NCBI GenBank assembly: GCA_002309655.1
Contig: DBXM01000048.1
Coordinates: forward strand, 1-34,243
DNA: 34,243 nt
DNA from: Mageeibacillus sp. UBA1212
Lineage (GTDB): Bacteria > Bacillota > Clostridia > UBA1212
Reading direction: 5' to 3'
The notes under the pieces were generated by a model that saw only the letters and a program-made list of their open reading frames with translations, was not told the origin of the DNA and made no database searches. Below are positions 15,303-23,343 of the stretch, in pieces. The stretch's first letter is position 1, and each line of letters starts with the position of its first letter. Position numbers and translations under genes: made by a program.

Positions 15303-17186
15303 TCATCCGAATTGCCTAACAGTCTCAAAAGTCTCGACGAGTTCAAAAACAGTTCCACCCGAAATGAGCCATCTTCCGCCAACCTTTGAAAATTCGACGC
15401 TGTAGGTCTTTTCGACTTCTCCGCTCCTGTTCCTCGCGGTAAGCGTCACCGCTGCATGCTCCCCGTCGCTACTCTCAATCTTGATATGGTCCTCAAGCTT
15501 GAAGCCGTCTCCGTACAGTGCTACCGGTCCGTCATAATACCCGGACAAATCAGATACAAGATATTGGTTCGGTGCGCCGTCCCACGCGAGGAAGCAAAAC
15601 TGATTTGTGTAAAACACAGTATAATATCCGTCTCCATTCATGTTCAAACGTTCACACAAATCGTTTACAAAAATATTAAGCGCTTCTTTTCGAATTTCGG
15701 AAAATGATTTATTCGAGAAATGCAATGATCTGGTATAGTCTGTCTGCGAAAAAAATTCTTCGTTGTAGTCCGTTGCAGGTGCTCCTGCCAAAGCATCAGG
15801 AGAATATCTAACCTCCCTGTAAAATTCCATAAAATCATTCAGCACTCTTTCAGCCGATGTCAAATCAAGAACACCCGCATCCTCTTCACTGATTCTGGCG
15901 TATTCATCCCACGCTCCTTCATGCCCGTGATAATTACCTTCGGAAAGGGCAAGGAACGAGTCCCGCGAAAGAATCCGACCCAGATCGTATTCAGTAATAT
16001 TGTAGATTATGTCGAACCAGCTGTACGCTTTTCCTTCAAAATATACTGAGCGCGGCGCCAAAAGCCGCTTTATAACCGCCTCTTCGTCTCCGGAATACAA
16101 TATTTCGACATCGTCTTCATTCAAAATCAGTTCTTCAAATGCTCCCGACCAATTCATCCACTTTACGAACTCAAGCATTTCCTCCTTTGGAACACCATAC
16201 TGCTTGATCTGGCAGTAGATTCGCGGCAATTCCGTCCGAAAACCCTCGCAGTAATCCGTAAACTGCTCTTCTTCACCGTCTCTAAATGTCTCGCACCAGG
16301 CCAAGCCGTCTACTCTGAACAGCTCTGTATCCGAAGCACTCACCTTAAGTGTTTTTTCAGGGTATGACATCCGTTTCCACGCTTTGTAAAAATCCGGATG
16401 CTCCAATCTCCACGTCATCCACACTTCATAATCCTTCATATAATCTCTATATGGAATACGGGTAAAGTCGTAACGCATCTCCGGCACACTGTCACTTTCA
16501 AAATACTCCAGGAGCATTCGATAATACGGAGCAAACAGCATCGATTCCGCCTCGTCAGAACGATTTACAAAAGTTCCTTTTGGCGGGATAAAAGACGGAT
16601 ATTTATCCTCGTCTCCCTTCGGAATCACCAATATCCATGGCTTACCGTCAAGTTTCTGTTTTTTTATAGAATCATTGAGGATGATAACTGTCGCATCATC
16701 CAGATAGTAAAAGAATGCCCTACATACTCTATCATCATTATCCTGAAGAAACAGGTTTATATCAAGCACGCTGACGTTATCCCATCTTAACATAATCGGA
16801 AGGCACTCCGATTGCAGATAAGTAATTTCCGTAATGTCTTCCATCGTCAAGATCTTACTTGACTGCTCCTTATCGAGAATCAACAAATTATACTTATGGT
16901 TTTGATTGTAGGGGAGTCCTCCGGTATAAACTTCACCAGGTTCTAGTTTTTCCGGTTCCTTTGTCCTTCTTTGCCCATCCTCCGCTTTGGAAATGACCCA
17001 CTTCCGGCTCAAAAATTCAACCGCCGACGTGAAGTCCGGAGCCAGACTCGGTGAAGGAGTTTCTGTGGAGGCAAGGGGTGAATAAGGCTCTGTCGTACTT
17101 GTAGAATCCCCGTTTCCCGGTTTACACGCAGAGAGCGAAAACAGTATTACTACTACAATCAGTATCACCATCAAACTTCTTTTCAT
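15303..17186 (-). CDS. Putative lipoprotein, tandem paralogue
   Basis: A 627-residue lipoprotein with signal MKRSLMVILIVVVILF and lipobox LSAC (Cys 21), then a short Ser/Thr/Pro linker. It is a full-length paralogue of the next gene downstream, from which it is separated by 90 bases. Over half the residues look identical in the first 150 aligned positions, and it ends with the same VALYGDGFKLEDHI ... GGRWLISGGT module. Function is unknown. The start at 17186 is preferred because GGAGG lies 7 bases upstream; the ATG five codons earlier overlaps that site. Base composition is more AT-rich than the core genes, closer to the M23 gene upstream. The tandem arrangement implies a local duplication followed by divergence. 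Confidence 0.75.
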   Translation of the reverse strand: MKRSLMVILIVVVILFSLSACKPGNGDSTSTTEPYSPLASTETPSPSLAPDFTSAVEFLSRKWVISKAEDGQRRTKEPEKLEPGEVYTGGLPYNQNHKYNLLILDKEQSSKILTMEDITEITYLQSECLPIMLRWDNVSVLDINLFLQDNDDRVCRAFFYYLDDATVIILNDSIKKQKLDGKPWILVIPKGDEDKYPSFIPPKGTFVNRSDEAESMLFAPYYRMLLEYFESDSVPEMRYDFTRIPYRDYMKDYEVWMTWRLEHPDFYKAWKRMSYPEKTLKVSASDTELFRVDGLAWCETFRDGEEEQFTDYCEGFRTELPRIYCQIKQYGVPKEEMLEFVKWMNWSGAFEELILNEDDVEILYSGDEEAVIKRLLAPRSVYFEGKAYSWFDIIYNITEYDLGRILSRDSFLALSEGNYHGHEGAWDEYARISEEDAGVLDLTSAERVLNDFMEFYREVRYSPDALAGAPATDYNEEFFSQTDYTRSLHFSNKSFSEIRKEALNIFVNDLCERLNMNGDGYYTVFYTNQFCFLAWDGAPNQYLVSDLSGYYDGPVALYGDGFKLEDHIKIESSDGEHAAVTLTARNRSGEVEKTYSVEFSKVGGRWLISGGTVFELVETFETVRQFG

Positions 17187-17245
17187 CCCGAATCCTCCCA
17201 TTTTAGACGCCGATCTGTCATCTAATCAAAACTCTTTGTTATTTC

Positions 17246-17254
17246 ATTATAACA
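17246..17254 (-). promoter_or_regulatory. Extended -10 promoter element for the lipoprotein pair
   Basis: On the minus strand TGTTATAAT is an exact extended -10 (TGn plus TATAAT), about 60 bases upstream of the 17186 start. The -35 position lies in a run of T residues with no good hexamer. Confidence 0.5.
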
Positions 17255-17327
17255 CAGTTCCTCCAAAAAAAAAAGACGTTATTTTCATTCCGGCACGATT
17301 ATGCCCTGTCCCTTTATTGATGTGCTG

Positions 17328-20231
17328 TTATGTTAATGGAATTAAGTCGCATCTATCATTATCAACAGTCTCATACAGTTGAACCGTGGGATGAAACAAT
17401 AAAGGATCCACAAAATTGCATCTATTATTGTACAAAAAATCTGATTCAAGACAATAACTGTAATGAAAGTGAGCCGGATAAGAATAAAGCCCTGTTCCTG
17501 TCGTACCTGAATATCCCAACAAAGTACTAGGTGAAACAGTGTCTCCTTCGCTGACACTAACATAATCCAAATGCTGTACAAGCAGGCAGAGGGGCGAATT
17601 GGAACTATATTCATTTATAGTGCTTCTAACCAGAACGTAGTATCCTCTTAATTGAATGTCTACTCCGCCTTGAGGAATCGGATCATTCAAACTGGCTCTT
17701 ATTTTAACAACTTTCCCGCTAATGGTCGATTCAACACGAGTCCATGCATCTGCACATAAGTCTATCCCATCGTGTATATTATCATTATTATTCAATTGCC
17801 TTGGGCCGAAATCTGAATTAATCTGTTTATGTATTTCATCATTTGGCAAAGGGTAGTATACGCTAAACTGGCTGTAATATGATTCTTTCCTCAATTGCTC
17901 AATATCTGGCTCAAGAATCCATTTCTGTTTGTCATCGGTACTGTTGTAAGTTGTAAATACTATATTACCAGAAGAATTAATGCCAGTACCATCTTTACTG
18001 CCGTTAGCGTCATTTGTTACAGCCAGAGCGTTTTTTGAACCTGTTTTCTGACGTATTATAGCCAAACCATTAGCTGTGAATGTAATAGTCAATCTGTTAT
18101 TTATTGTTGGTTTATACTGATAAGCATTCCCGAAACTGTCCCAAGACACGGTTCTTAGCCTTCCGTTTTTACTCGCCATTGTTTTCAAATTATAGCATGA
18201 ATTTTCATTGTCATAGTATACTCGCACCTCTTGGCTTCCAAATACCGGTTTATACACATCCGGAGCATTCGAATCGTATAACGAATACTGAAATATGTTT
18301 TGCCCATCATAATCATATGCATTTGCAACCGTAAGATACTTTTCTGATGATACGTTTTTCAGTCTAAAAGGTATTTTGTTGATTTGTCTGGAAACAAACC
18401 ATATTGTCGCCTGAGACTCAGATATTCCCTCTGATTGAGTTTTGATTCCAACGGAAGCCCCTTGTTGGTTTGGGCTGGCGCAGTCGAGTTGCTCGTTTGA
18501 GGTTCCTATAATAAAATAACCAGTTCCGTTGTTTACAAAACTCCAATAAGATCCACTCGCCAAAGTTGACGCGAAATAAACAGAATTGTTATTTGATGTT
18601 AGATAGTAACCATTATAGGGATTTTGAATAGTATATCCGAAATAAGTCCATGTAACTAACAACAGCTGATTGGAGTTGTAAATATTATCATTAATAGACG
18701 TCATTACAATAGCATTTCCATTACTCATTGCATAATCAGACATCACAGTACTCGATGAATACGGAATCAATTTCTTTAAGCCCTCAAGGGGATCATGCAC
18801 AGCTTCTGTACAATTGTATCCAATTGCTAAATATGGACAGTTAAAGCTATTCGAAGCCTCTGCAGAAGCAAGCAATGAATAACTTCCATTGCCGGAAATC
18901 ATTACCCCGTAGTTTGAATACTCGTTGTTTGCCCAATCTTGCGCAATCGGAGTAATATCAATTTGCCCTGGTCCAAAGTGAATGGAACGCGAGAGCGATA
19001 CAGTTTGATTGTATCCATTATAGAGCGAATCATAGACAGTATTTGTTAGTGAAGTGGCATTTGATTGCCAATTGACACTCATAGGCCAAATTGTTACAGA
19101 ATTAGTGGCACTTGTAAACGAGTAATATGAATACATTACATATGATATATTGTCATGCCCGATTTTGTTCAAAATAGTATTAAGATTTGGGAATTTGACT
19201 ATTGCTCTTTCAAACCCATAATATGGGTTCTGAGTTATGGTTAACGTATCTGCACTCGGTTGGTATATATAACCATATTGTGACAGTGTTACGTCGCAGA
19301 TTTGCTTATATCCTGCAAATGTATTGGTATAGTAATTAAATACAAATGACGGATCAACTACTACAGGATACTCCGTGTTATCGTTTGTTAAAAAAGAGTC
19401 AGGCACAATAATTGTAATAATATACCCATTCCCAGAGGATTTCTCACATCGCGTTTCTCCTAAAGCAAAATTGCCGACTGCATCTCTTATAATAACATCA
19501 CTAAAACATCCATAGAATACGCCATTTTCATCATACAACCCGAGTTTCCCATTATTAAATTTTACTCTTTCCTTTGACTCAACTTCAAACGAAAAACTGT
19601 TTACTCCATCATACTTCTCAAGTACAATATCCTCCTTTAATCCCGAATACTGTGCCTTATATTCAACTCTTGTATTGCTTGAGAACACTCCATCGTAAAA
19701 CACTGTGTTGCTTTTTTCGTCAAATTTTGCTTCAGCCTTTGAAGCGTTGTATGGATAAAAAGATATGCTGTGTCCATTAAACTCCGCAGTAACACCTTTG
19801 GAATAATCTGAACCAAATTTCATAATTATGTCATTGTCGATGTTCGAATACTTATACGTGTCATCACCTGAGAGTTCGCAAATCTTCATACTCTTTGTAT
19901 GAACCTCACCATTGTCAGTTACATATTTAAGCGGGTCATTAAAAATGCGCATTTCCACCGTTCCGTCATTCATTAAATACTTGACTATGCGCAAATCGTC
20001 TTGGGGTGTATCGATACGCTGTTTGACTTTTTCAAAGAAAGGGACTTCCTCCTCAAAAAGATCAACCGACTCATTCTCTAAATAGTTGATTTCGTGTATA
20101 TCCGCACGGTCGTTTATCTCCACCGCATCTTTGGATTCAAATGCGGAATTATCAATTTTAACAAGCGCAACCAACGTCAAAACCAACGACAGAATGCAAC
20201 ATATTACTCTATGACACTTTTTCCTTCTCAT
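17328..20231 (-). CDS. Large secreted protein: DNRLRE domain, ricin-like repeats and C-terminal M23 peptidase
   Basis: A 967-residue exported protein. An N-terminal hydrophobic segment (residues about 9-24) looks like a signal peptide or anchor. Residues about 80-290 form an Rhs-associated wall-protein-like region ending in EYPVVVDPSF. A DNRLRE-like beta domain spans about 310-470 (FERAIVKFPNL, IDITPIAQDWANNEYSNYGVMI). Ricin-type beta-trefoil-like repeats lie at about 510-775, including IPFRLKNVSSEKYLTV and WILEP. The last 150 residues are an M23/LytM metallopeptidase with HDGID, LVQHLD and HFH zinc/catalytic motifs all present. It probably binds glycans and cleaves peptidoglycan peptides outside the cell. 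The sequence is visibly AT-richer than neighbours, suggesting transfer. The start has GGAGGG 8 bases upstream. It diverges from a TetR gene. Confidence 0.82.
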   Translation of the reverse strand: MRRKKCHRVICCILSLVLTLVALVKIDNSAFESKDAVEINDRADIHEINYLENESVDLFEEEVPFFEKVKQRIDTPQDDLRIVKYLMNDGTVEMRIFNDPLKYVTDNGEVHTKSMKICELSGDDTYKYSNIDNDIIMKFGSDYSKGVTAEFNGHSISFYPYNASKAEAKFDEKSNTVFYDGVFSSNTRVEYKAQYSGLKEDIVLEKYDGVNSFSFEVESKERVKFNNGKLGLYDENGVFYGCFSDVIIRDAVGNFALGETRCEKSSGNGYIITIIVPDSFLTNDNTEYPVVVDPSFVFNYYTNTFAGYKQICDVTLSQYGYIYQPSADTLTITQNPYYGFERAIVKFPNLNTILNKIGHDNISYVMYSYYSFTSATNSVTIWPMSVNWQSNATSLTNTVYDSLYNGYNQTVSLSRSIHFGPGQIDITPIAQDWANNEYSNYGVMISGNGSYSLLASAEASNSFNCPYLAIGYNCTEAVHDPLEGLKKLIPYSSSTVMSDYAMSNGNAIVMTSINDNIYNSNQLLLVTWTYFGYTIQNPYNGYYLTSNNNSVYFASTLASGSYWSFVNNGTGYFIIGTSNEQLDCASPNQQGASVGIKTQSEGISESQATIWFVSRQINKIPFRLKNVSSEKYLTVANAYDYDGQNIFQYSLYDSNAPDVYKPVFGSQEVRVYYDNENSCYNLKTMASKNGRLRTVSWDSFGNAYQYKPTINNRLTITFTANGLAIIRQKTGSKNALAVTNDANGSKDGTGINSSGNIVFTTYNSTDDKQKWILEPDIEQLRKESYYSQFSVYYPLPNDEIHKQINSDFGPRQLNNNDNIHDGIDLCADAWTRVESTISGKVVKIRASLNDPIPQGGVDIQLRGYYVLVRSTINEYSSNSPLCLLVQHLDYVSVSEGDTVSPSTLLGYSGTTGTGLYSYPAHFHYSYCLESDFLYNNRCNFVDPLLFHPTVQLYETVDNDRCDLIPLT

Positions 20232-20262
20232 AATCTCATCCCTCCGGCATTATCTAATTGGG

Positions 20263-20291
20263 TTGACCCCCCAGTTTAAAAGTATTATAAT
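20263..20291 (+). promoter_or_regulatory. Strong promoter of the TetR-type gene, with operator-like GGGTTGACCC
   Basis: TTGACC (20263-20268), a 17-base spacer and an exact TATAAT (20286-20291) form a near-consensus + strand promoter. The -35 sits inside the small palindrome GGGTTGACCC. TATAAT also reads on the minus strand because ATTATAAT is nearly symmetric, so the divergent M23 gene could use the same region, although its -35 is poor. Confidence 0.7.
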
Positions 20292-20386
20292 GCTCTTAGC
20301 AAAAGAGTTCTACTGCCACATTAAGCGTTTTAGTCTCAAAACTACGCGGTAATAAACAATACTAATCTCCCGGAGGAATTCTTTTT

Positions 20387-20976
20387 ATGCACATCAGTAA
20401 GCCGGATCCCAGGTCGGAAGCAACCAAAAAATCAATTATCAAAGCATACCTTAAGCTTCTCTCTCAAAAAAAACGCGACACCATATCCGTCAAAGATATT
20501 CTGCTTGCCGCAAACGTTCACAAATCGACTTTTTACCGGCATTTTCATAATGTATCGGAAATAGATGATTTCATTGAAAACGATATTATTGAGCGTTTCC
20601 AAAAGATTCTTGACGAAACCGATCTGTCCGATTTGATGATTGGAAGAAAAGTAATACTCGAAAAAATCAAATCAACATTGTATGGCGACTTTGCCGAATA
20701 CAGAAACATATTTATTAGCACCCTCGGCTCTCAAATAATTGAACGCGTTTTCCAAAGAATACGCGTTTTACTCCAACGACTGCTTACCTCACACTCGATT
20801 ACCGATGATTTTCAAACCTCGGTATTTTAACTTTTATGATCGGCGGAAAAATGGCGGTTTACAGGGAATGGATTATTGGTGGTTGTCGGGAATCGGTTGA
20901 TGATTTATCGGAAACGCTGGAAAAGATAAGCCTTCCTAGTCTCATTGCTCTGATGTCGAGTCAAAGCAGCACTTAA
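20387..20976 (+). pseudogene. TetR/AcrR-family regulator split by a single-base frameshift
   Basis: The first frame (20387-20830, 147 residues) has a TetR N-terminal HTH: KKSIIKAYLKLLSQKKRDTI, then VKDILLAANVHKSTFYRHF. It stops at TAA in GTATTTTAAC. The reading continues in another frame from 20832 to 20976 with a typical TetR C-terminal end, FMIGGKMAVYREWIIGG, then EKISLPSLIALM. Adding one T to the four-T run would join the two as VFLTFMIGG, so one base was lost in a homopolymer. This is either a genuine mutation or a sequencing error. The start has GGAGG 9 bases upstream and a strong promoter. It is divergent from the M23 gene and ends at a bidirectional terminator. Confidence 0.8.
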
Positions 20977-21033
20977 ACTATTAACTGCCTTTTTCCGCTT
21001 CGCACTTGAAGCGCTGTGACGGTCGTACCTAAA

Positions 21034-21074
21034 AAAACGTTAGCCGCATCGACACGGTCTAACGTTTTCTTTTT
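21034..21074 (+). terminator. Bidirectional terminator between TetR and lipase genes
   Basis: AAAACGTTAG (21034-21043) pairs with CTAACGTTTT (21059-21068), with an inner CCG/CGG pair. T-rich tracts follow on both strands: TTTTCTTTTT on + and seven T residues on minus. It separates two convergent genes. Confidence 0.9.
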
Positions 21075-21119
21075 AGCAAGCGCGGCGGTTTAAGCCCGCG
21101 GCATATTTCTGCATTTGTT

Positions 21120-21929
21120 TTAAAATCCCCGCTCCGCAAGCTCCTTCACGATGCCCGCGTAGAACTCGGGAATGTCCGAGATGCCGGCGCCTTCCCGCCT
21201 CGTGAGGCGATGCCTGCGCATATCGACCTCGTCGCAATGGGACACGCCCCGGTTGGAATTCCCGGTGAACGTGCCCCTGAAATCGCCCCACTCCGCCGAC
21301 TCGGGCGTCACCAGGCCGTCGTTTTCGCCCTCGAAATGCTTCACAACAAGATGCGGCAGGAACATCGTCATGTCGCTCCGGTTCGTTTTGAACGTGAACG
21401 CAAAGCTTTGGTAGTGGATCCCGGGAACGTCCGGCGTCTCTTTGTTGAATTCCTCCGCCGCTTTCGTGGTGAGCGCTTTGACCGCCTCGAAGGTGCGCGG
21501 CTTTTTGTCGCCCAAGATCCTGAACCACAGGTCCGCGACGGCGCAGCCCGCCTTCATGAGCCACGCCGGCATCTTCATGAAGAAGTCCACCGTTTTGGAG
21601 CCTCTGTGGGGCGTTGAAACCGTCGTAAGCGAGGCGACGTAGGGGGCGATACCGAGGTGCGTGATTGCCTTCCGCATCTCCAGGCCTCCCTTGGAGTGGG
21701 CGATGACGTTGAACTTTTCGATCTTGTGTTCGGCGGCGAGTGCGGTTATCCGCTCCGCCAGGAACGAGGCGTTGCCGTCGACGCTTCCGTTAGAGTCCTG
21801 GCATCCGAAAAAGACCCGTACGCCTTCGCGCTCCAGGCTTTTCGGGATTCTGCCCCAGTAGCATATTCTCTTTCTGTCCCGGAAGCCCATGCCGTGAACC
21901 AGCAGCACCGGATATTTCAGTTCAATCAT
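21120..21929 (-). CDS. Alpha/beta hydrolase, triacylglycerol lipase-like
   Basis: A 269-residue alpha/beta hydrolase resembling bacterial lipases. The oxyanion-hole region is LLVHGMG near residue 9, the nucleophile elbow is AHSKGG near residue 80, a likely catalytic Asp is in GENDGLVTPESAEW, and a likely catalytic His is in GVSHCDEVDM. TVSTPHRGS near residue 105 is typical of lipases acting on hydrophobic esters. No signal peptide is seen, so it is probably cytoplasmic. The start at 21929 is chosen because longer in-frame starts run into the rplL terminator; the ribosome-binding site is weak. It follows the ribosomal operon but is separated from it by that terminator. The substrate cannot be predicted. 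Confidence 0.8.
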   Translation of the reverse strand: MIELKYPVLLVHGMGFRDRKRICYWGRIPKSLEREGVRVFFGCQDSNGSVDGNASFLAERITALAAEHKIEKFNVIAHSKGGLEMRKAITHLGIAPYVASLTTVSTPHRGSKTVDFFMKMPAWLMKAGCAVADLWFRILGDKKPRTFEAVKALTTKAAEEFNKETPDVPGIHYQSFAFTFKTNRSDMTMFLPHLVVKHFEGENDGLVTPESAEWGDFRGTFTGNSNRGVSHCDEVDMRRHRLTRREGAGISDIPEFYAGIVKELAERGF

Positions 21930-21951
21930 ATCAGACCCTGTCAGAAACCTT

Positions 21952-21988
21952 AAAAAACAGGGCCGCATCAAAAACTCTGACGCGGCCC
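21952..21988 (-). terminator. Rho-independent terminator of the rplL operon
   Basis: On the minus strand GGGCCGCGTC (21988-21979) pairs with GATGCGGCCC (21969-21960), allowing one G-T pair, and is followed by TGTTTTTT. It is about 70 bases after the rplL stop, so rpoB does not follow in this operon. Confidence 0.88.
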
Positions 21989-21992
21989 GTCT

Positions 21993-22054
21993 CTAAATAG
22001 TTTTTTACGCAAAAGGCGTTCGAACGCTTGCGTAAAGAGCATTTAATCAGCGTT
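21993..22054 (-). repeat. Reduced copy of the stop-codon-associated repeat, after rplL
   Basis: On the minus strand, a few bases after the rplL TAA, GAACGCTGATTAAATGCTCT and the next TTTACGCAAGCG match the left end of the 209-bp element almost exactly. The middle is replaced by a hairpin in which TTTACGCAA pairs with TTGCGTAAA around the palindrome GCGTTCGAACGC. The segment ends in AAAAAACTATTTA, resembling the element's right end. It looks like an internally deleted copy. Confidence 0.7.
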
Positions 22055-22057
22055 CGA

Positions 22058-22435
22058 TTACTTGATCTCGACCTCTGCGCCGGCTTCCTTCAGCTTCGCT
22101 GCGAGAGCGTCCGCATCCTCTTTGGAGATGTTCTCTTTGAGGTTGGTGGGAGCACCGTCTACGAGCTTCTTGGCGTCCATAAGGGCAACGCCGCAAGCGT
22201 CCTTAACGACCTTGATAACGTTCATCTTGTTTCCGCCGGGGCTCTTGAGCACAACGGTGAATTCGGTCTGCTCAGCCTCTGCCGGAGCAGCTTCGCCGCC
22301 GGCCGTGGGAGCAACTGCAACAGCTGCAGCAGCGGTAACGCCATATTTCTCTTCGATTGCCTTTACGAGATCGTAAAGTTCAAGAACGGTCATCGTGTCG
22401 ATAGTGTCGATGATCTGTTGGATCTTTTCAGTCAT
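22058..22435 (-). CDS. rplL: Large ribosomal subunit protein bL12 (L7/L12)
   Basis: A 125-residue stalk protein that recruits translational GTPases as dimers bound to L10. The N-terminal dimerisation part (MTEKIQQIIDTIDTMTVLEL), the Ala-rich flexible hinge (residues about 36-52) and the globular C-terminal domain (TEFTVVLKSPGGNKMNVIK, then LVDGAPTNLKENI) are all present at normal length. The start at 22435 has GGAGG 8 bases upstream; an earlier TTG overlaps that site and is rejected. It is the last gene of its operon and is followed by a reduced repeat copy and a terminator. A long hairpin separates it from rplJ. Confidence 0.97.
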   Translation of the reverse strand: MTEKIQQIIDTIDTMTVLELYDLVKAIEEKYGVTAAAAVAVAPTAGGEAAPAEAEQTEFTVVLKSPGGNKMNVIKVVKDACGVALMDAKKLVDGAPTNLKENISKEDADALAAKLKEAGAEVEIK

Positions 22436-22463
22436 TTTATTTTCCTCCAAATTGATTTTTTAG

Positions 22464-22578
22464 TTTGTTTTGCACGTCGTTGCGGAACTGTTTCCGCCCT
22501 TTAAATCCGCCGGTGCGCGTGCCTCGCCCTCCCGACGGCAACAATATCAAAAATTACCTAAAAGCAGTGCAAAACAAA
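22464..22578 (-). promoter_or_regulatory. rplJ-rplL intercistronic long hairpin
   Basis: TTTGTTTTGCAC (22464-22475) and GTGCAAAACAAA (22567-22578) are a perfect 12-bp inverted repeat enclosing 91 bases, with a smaller GCGGAA-acag-TTCCGC hairpin inside. It begins 2 bases after the rplJ stop and ends 28 bases before the rplL start. It may set stoichiometry, serve as an RNase III-type processing site, or modulate read-through; this is inference. Confidence 0.65.
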
Positions 22579-22580
22579 GC

Positions 22581-23084
22581 TTACGCACTCTGCTGTTCTT
22601 TCTGCTCGGCAACCGCCTTGACGGCGACCGCGAATCCTCTGATGTTGCCCGTGAGAGCGCTGAGCAGCATGGAGAGCAGACCCTCTTTCGAAGGAACGTT
22701 CGCCAGCCTTTCGACACCCGCGGGGTCGAGAACCTCACCGTCGCAGAAGCCACCCTTCACGCTCAGCTGCTTGTACTTCTTGGCGTATTCGCTGAGAATC
22801 TTCGCGGCGGACGTGTAGTCGGGAGCTGTCGCAATCGCGGAAGGCCCTTTAAGGTACTTCGTGATTCCTTCCATGGCCGTACCCTCGACGGCTTTGGTCA
22901 CGAGCGTGTTCTTGTGAACGACGTACTTGACACCTGCCTTTCTGAGGGCGACGCGGAGCGCTGTGTCTTCCTCAACGGTAAGACCTCTGCTGTCCACGAT
23001 GACGGTTCCCTTGGAGTTCTCAAGATCCTCCTTGATGCCGGCAACGACAGTCTTCTTCTCTTCTAAAATCTTTTTACTTGGCAT
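22581..23084 (-). CDS. rplJ: Large ribosomal subunit protein uL10
   Basis: A 167-residue L10 of normal length. The N-terminal rRNA/L11-binding domain contains KGTVIVDSRGLTVEED and LRKAGVKYVVHKNTLV; YLKGPSAIAT is a further conserved block. The C-terminal helix that binds L12 dimers is at the end (GFAVAVKAVAEQKEQQ). L10 normally represses its own operon by binding the leader upstream of rplJ, and a good leader candidate is present at 23112-23260. AGGAGG lies 13 bases before the ATG, somewhat far, and also just after the leader's attenuator hairpin. Confidence 0.97.
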   Translation of the reverse strand: MPSKKILEEKKTVVAGIKEDLENSKGTVIVDSRGLTVEEDTALRVALRKAGVKYVVHKNTLVTKAVEGTAMEGITKYLKGPSAIATAPDYTSAAKILSEYAKKYKQLSVKGGFCDGEVLDPAGVERLANVPSKEGLLSMLLSALTGNIRGFAVAVKAVAEQKEQQSA

Positions 23085-23111
23085 TTTCTAACTTGCACCT
23101 CCTTCCAAATA

Positions 23112-23260
23112 AAAACCTTCGACATGTCCCAAGACACACCGAAGGTTTTAAGGAGCTTCACGAACGGCAGCACATGACAGGCCGCCTCTTCCGGAAGCGC
23201 TTTTCTTACCTCGGCAGGATTTACGGGCGGACTCATGTTGAAGGCCGCCGGACCGACGTC
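23112..23260 (-). ncRNA. L10 ribosomal-protein leader with attenuator hairpin
   Basis: The minus strand upstream of rplJ has CCTGCCGAGGTAAG (near 23218-23205), the hallmark sequence of the Firmicutes L10 leader bound by the L10(L12)4 complex. At its 3' end AAAACCTTCG (23149-23140) pairs with CGAAGGTTTT (23121-23112), followed by more T, a 10-bp terminator-like stem. Binding of L10 would regulate read-through into rplJ-rplL. The 5' boundary is approximate. Confidence 0.8.
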
Positions 23261-23343
23261 TCAGGCAGTATAGTTGTTAAGTTAAAATTGCTTGGTCAAG
23301 CCCTTGCGGAACGATCCGGCGCCTTTAATGAAGCGTTCGCGGA

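Noticed and set aside
23290..23343. A fourth repeat copy after the rplA stop (GAACGCTTCATTAAAGGC)
   Set aside because: Similarity is short, with no match beyond about 17 bases.
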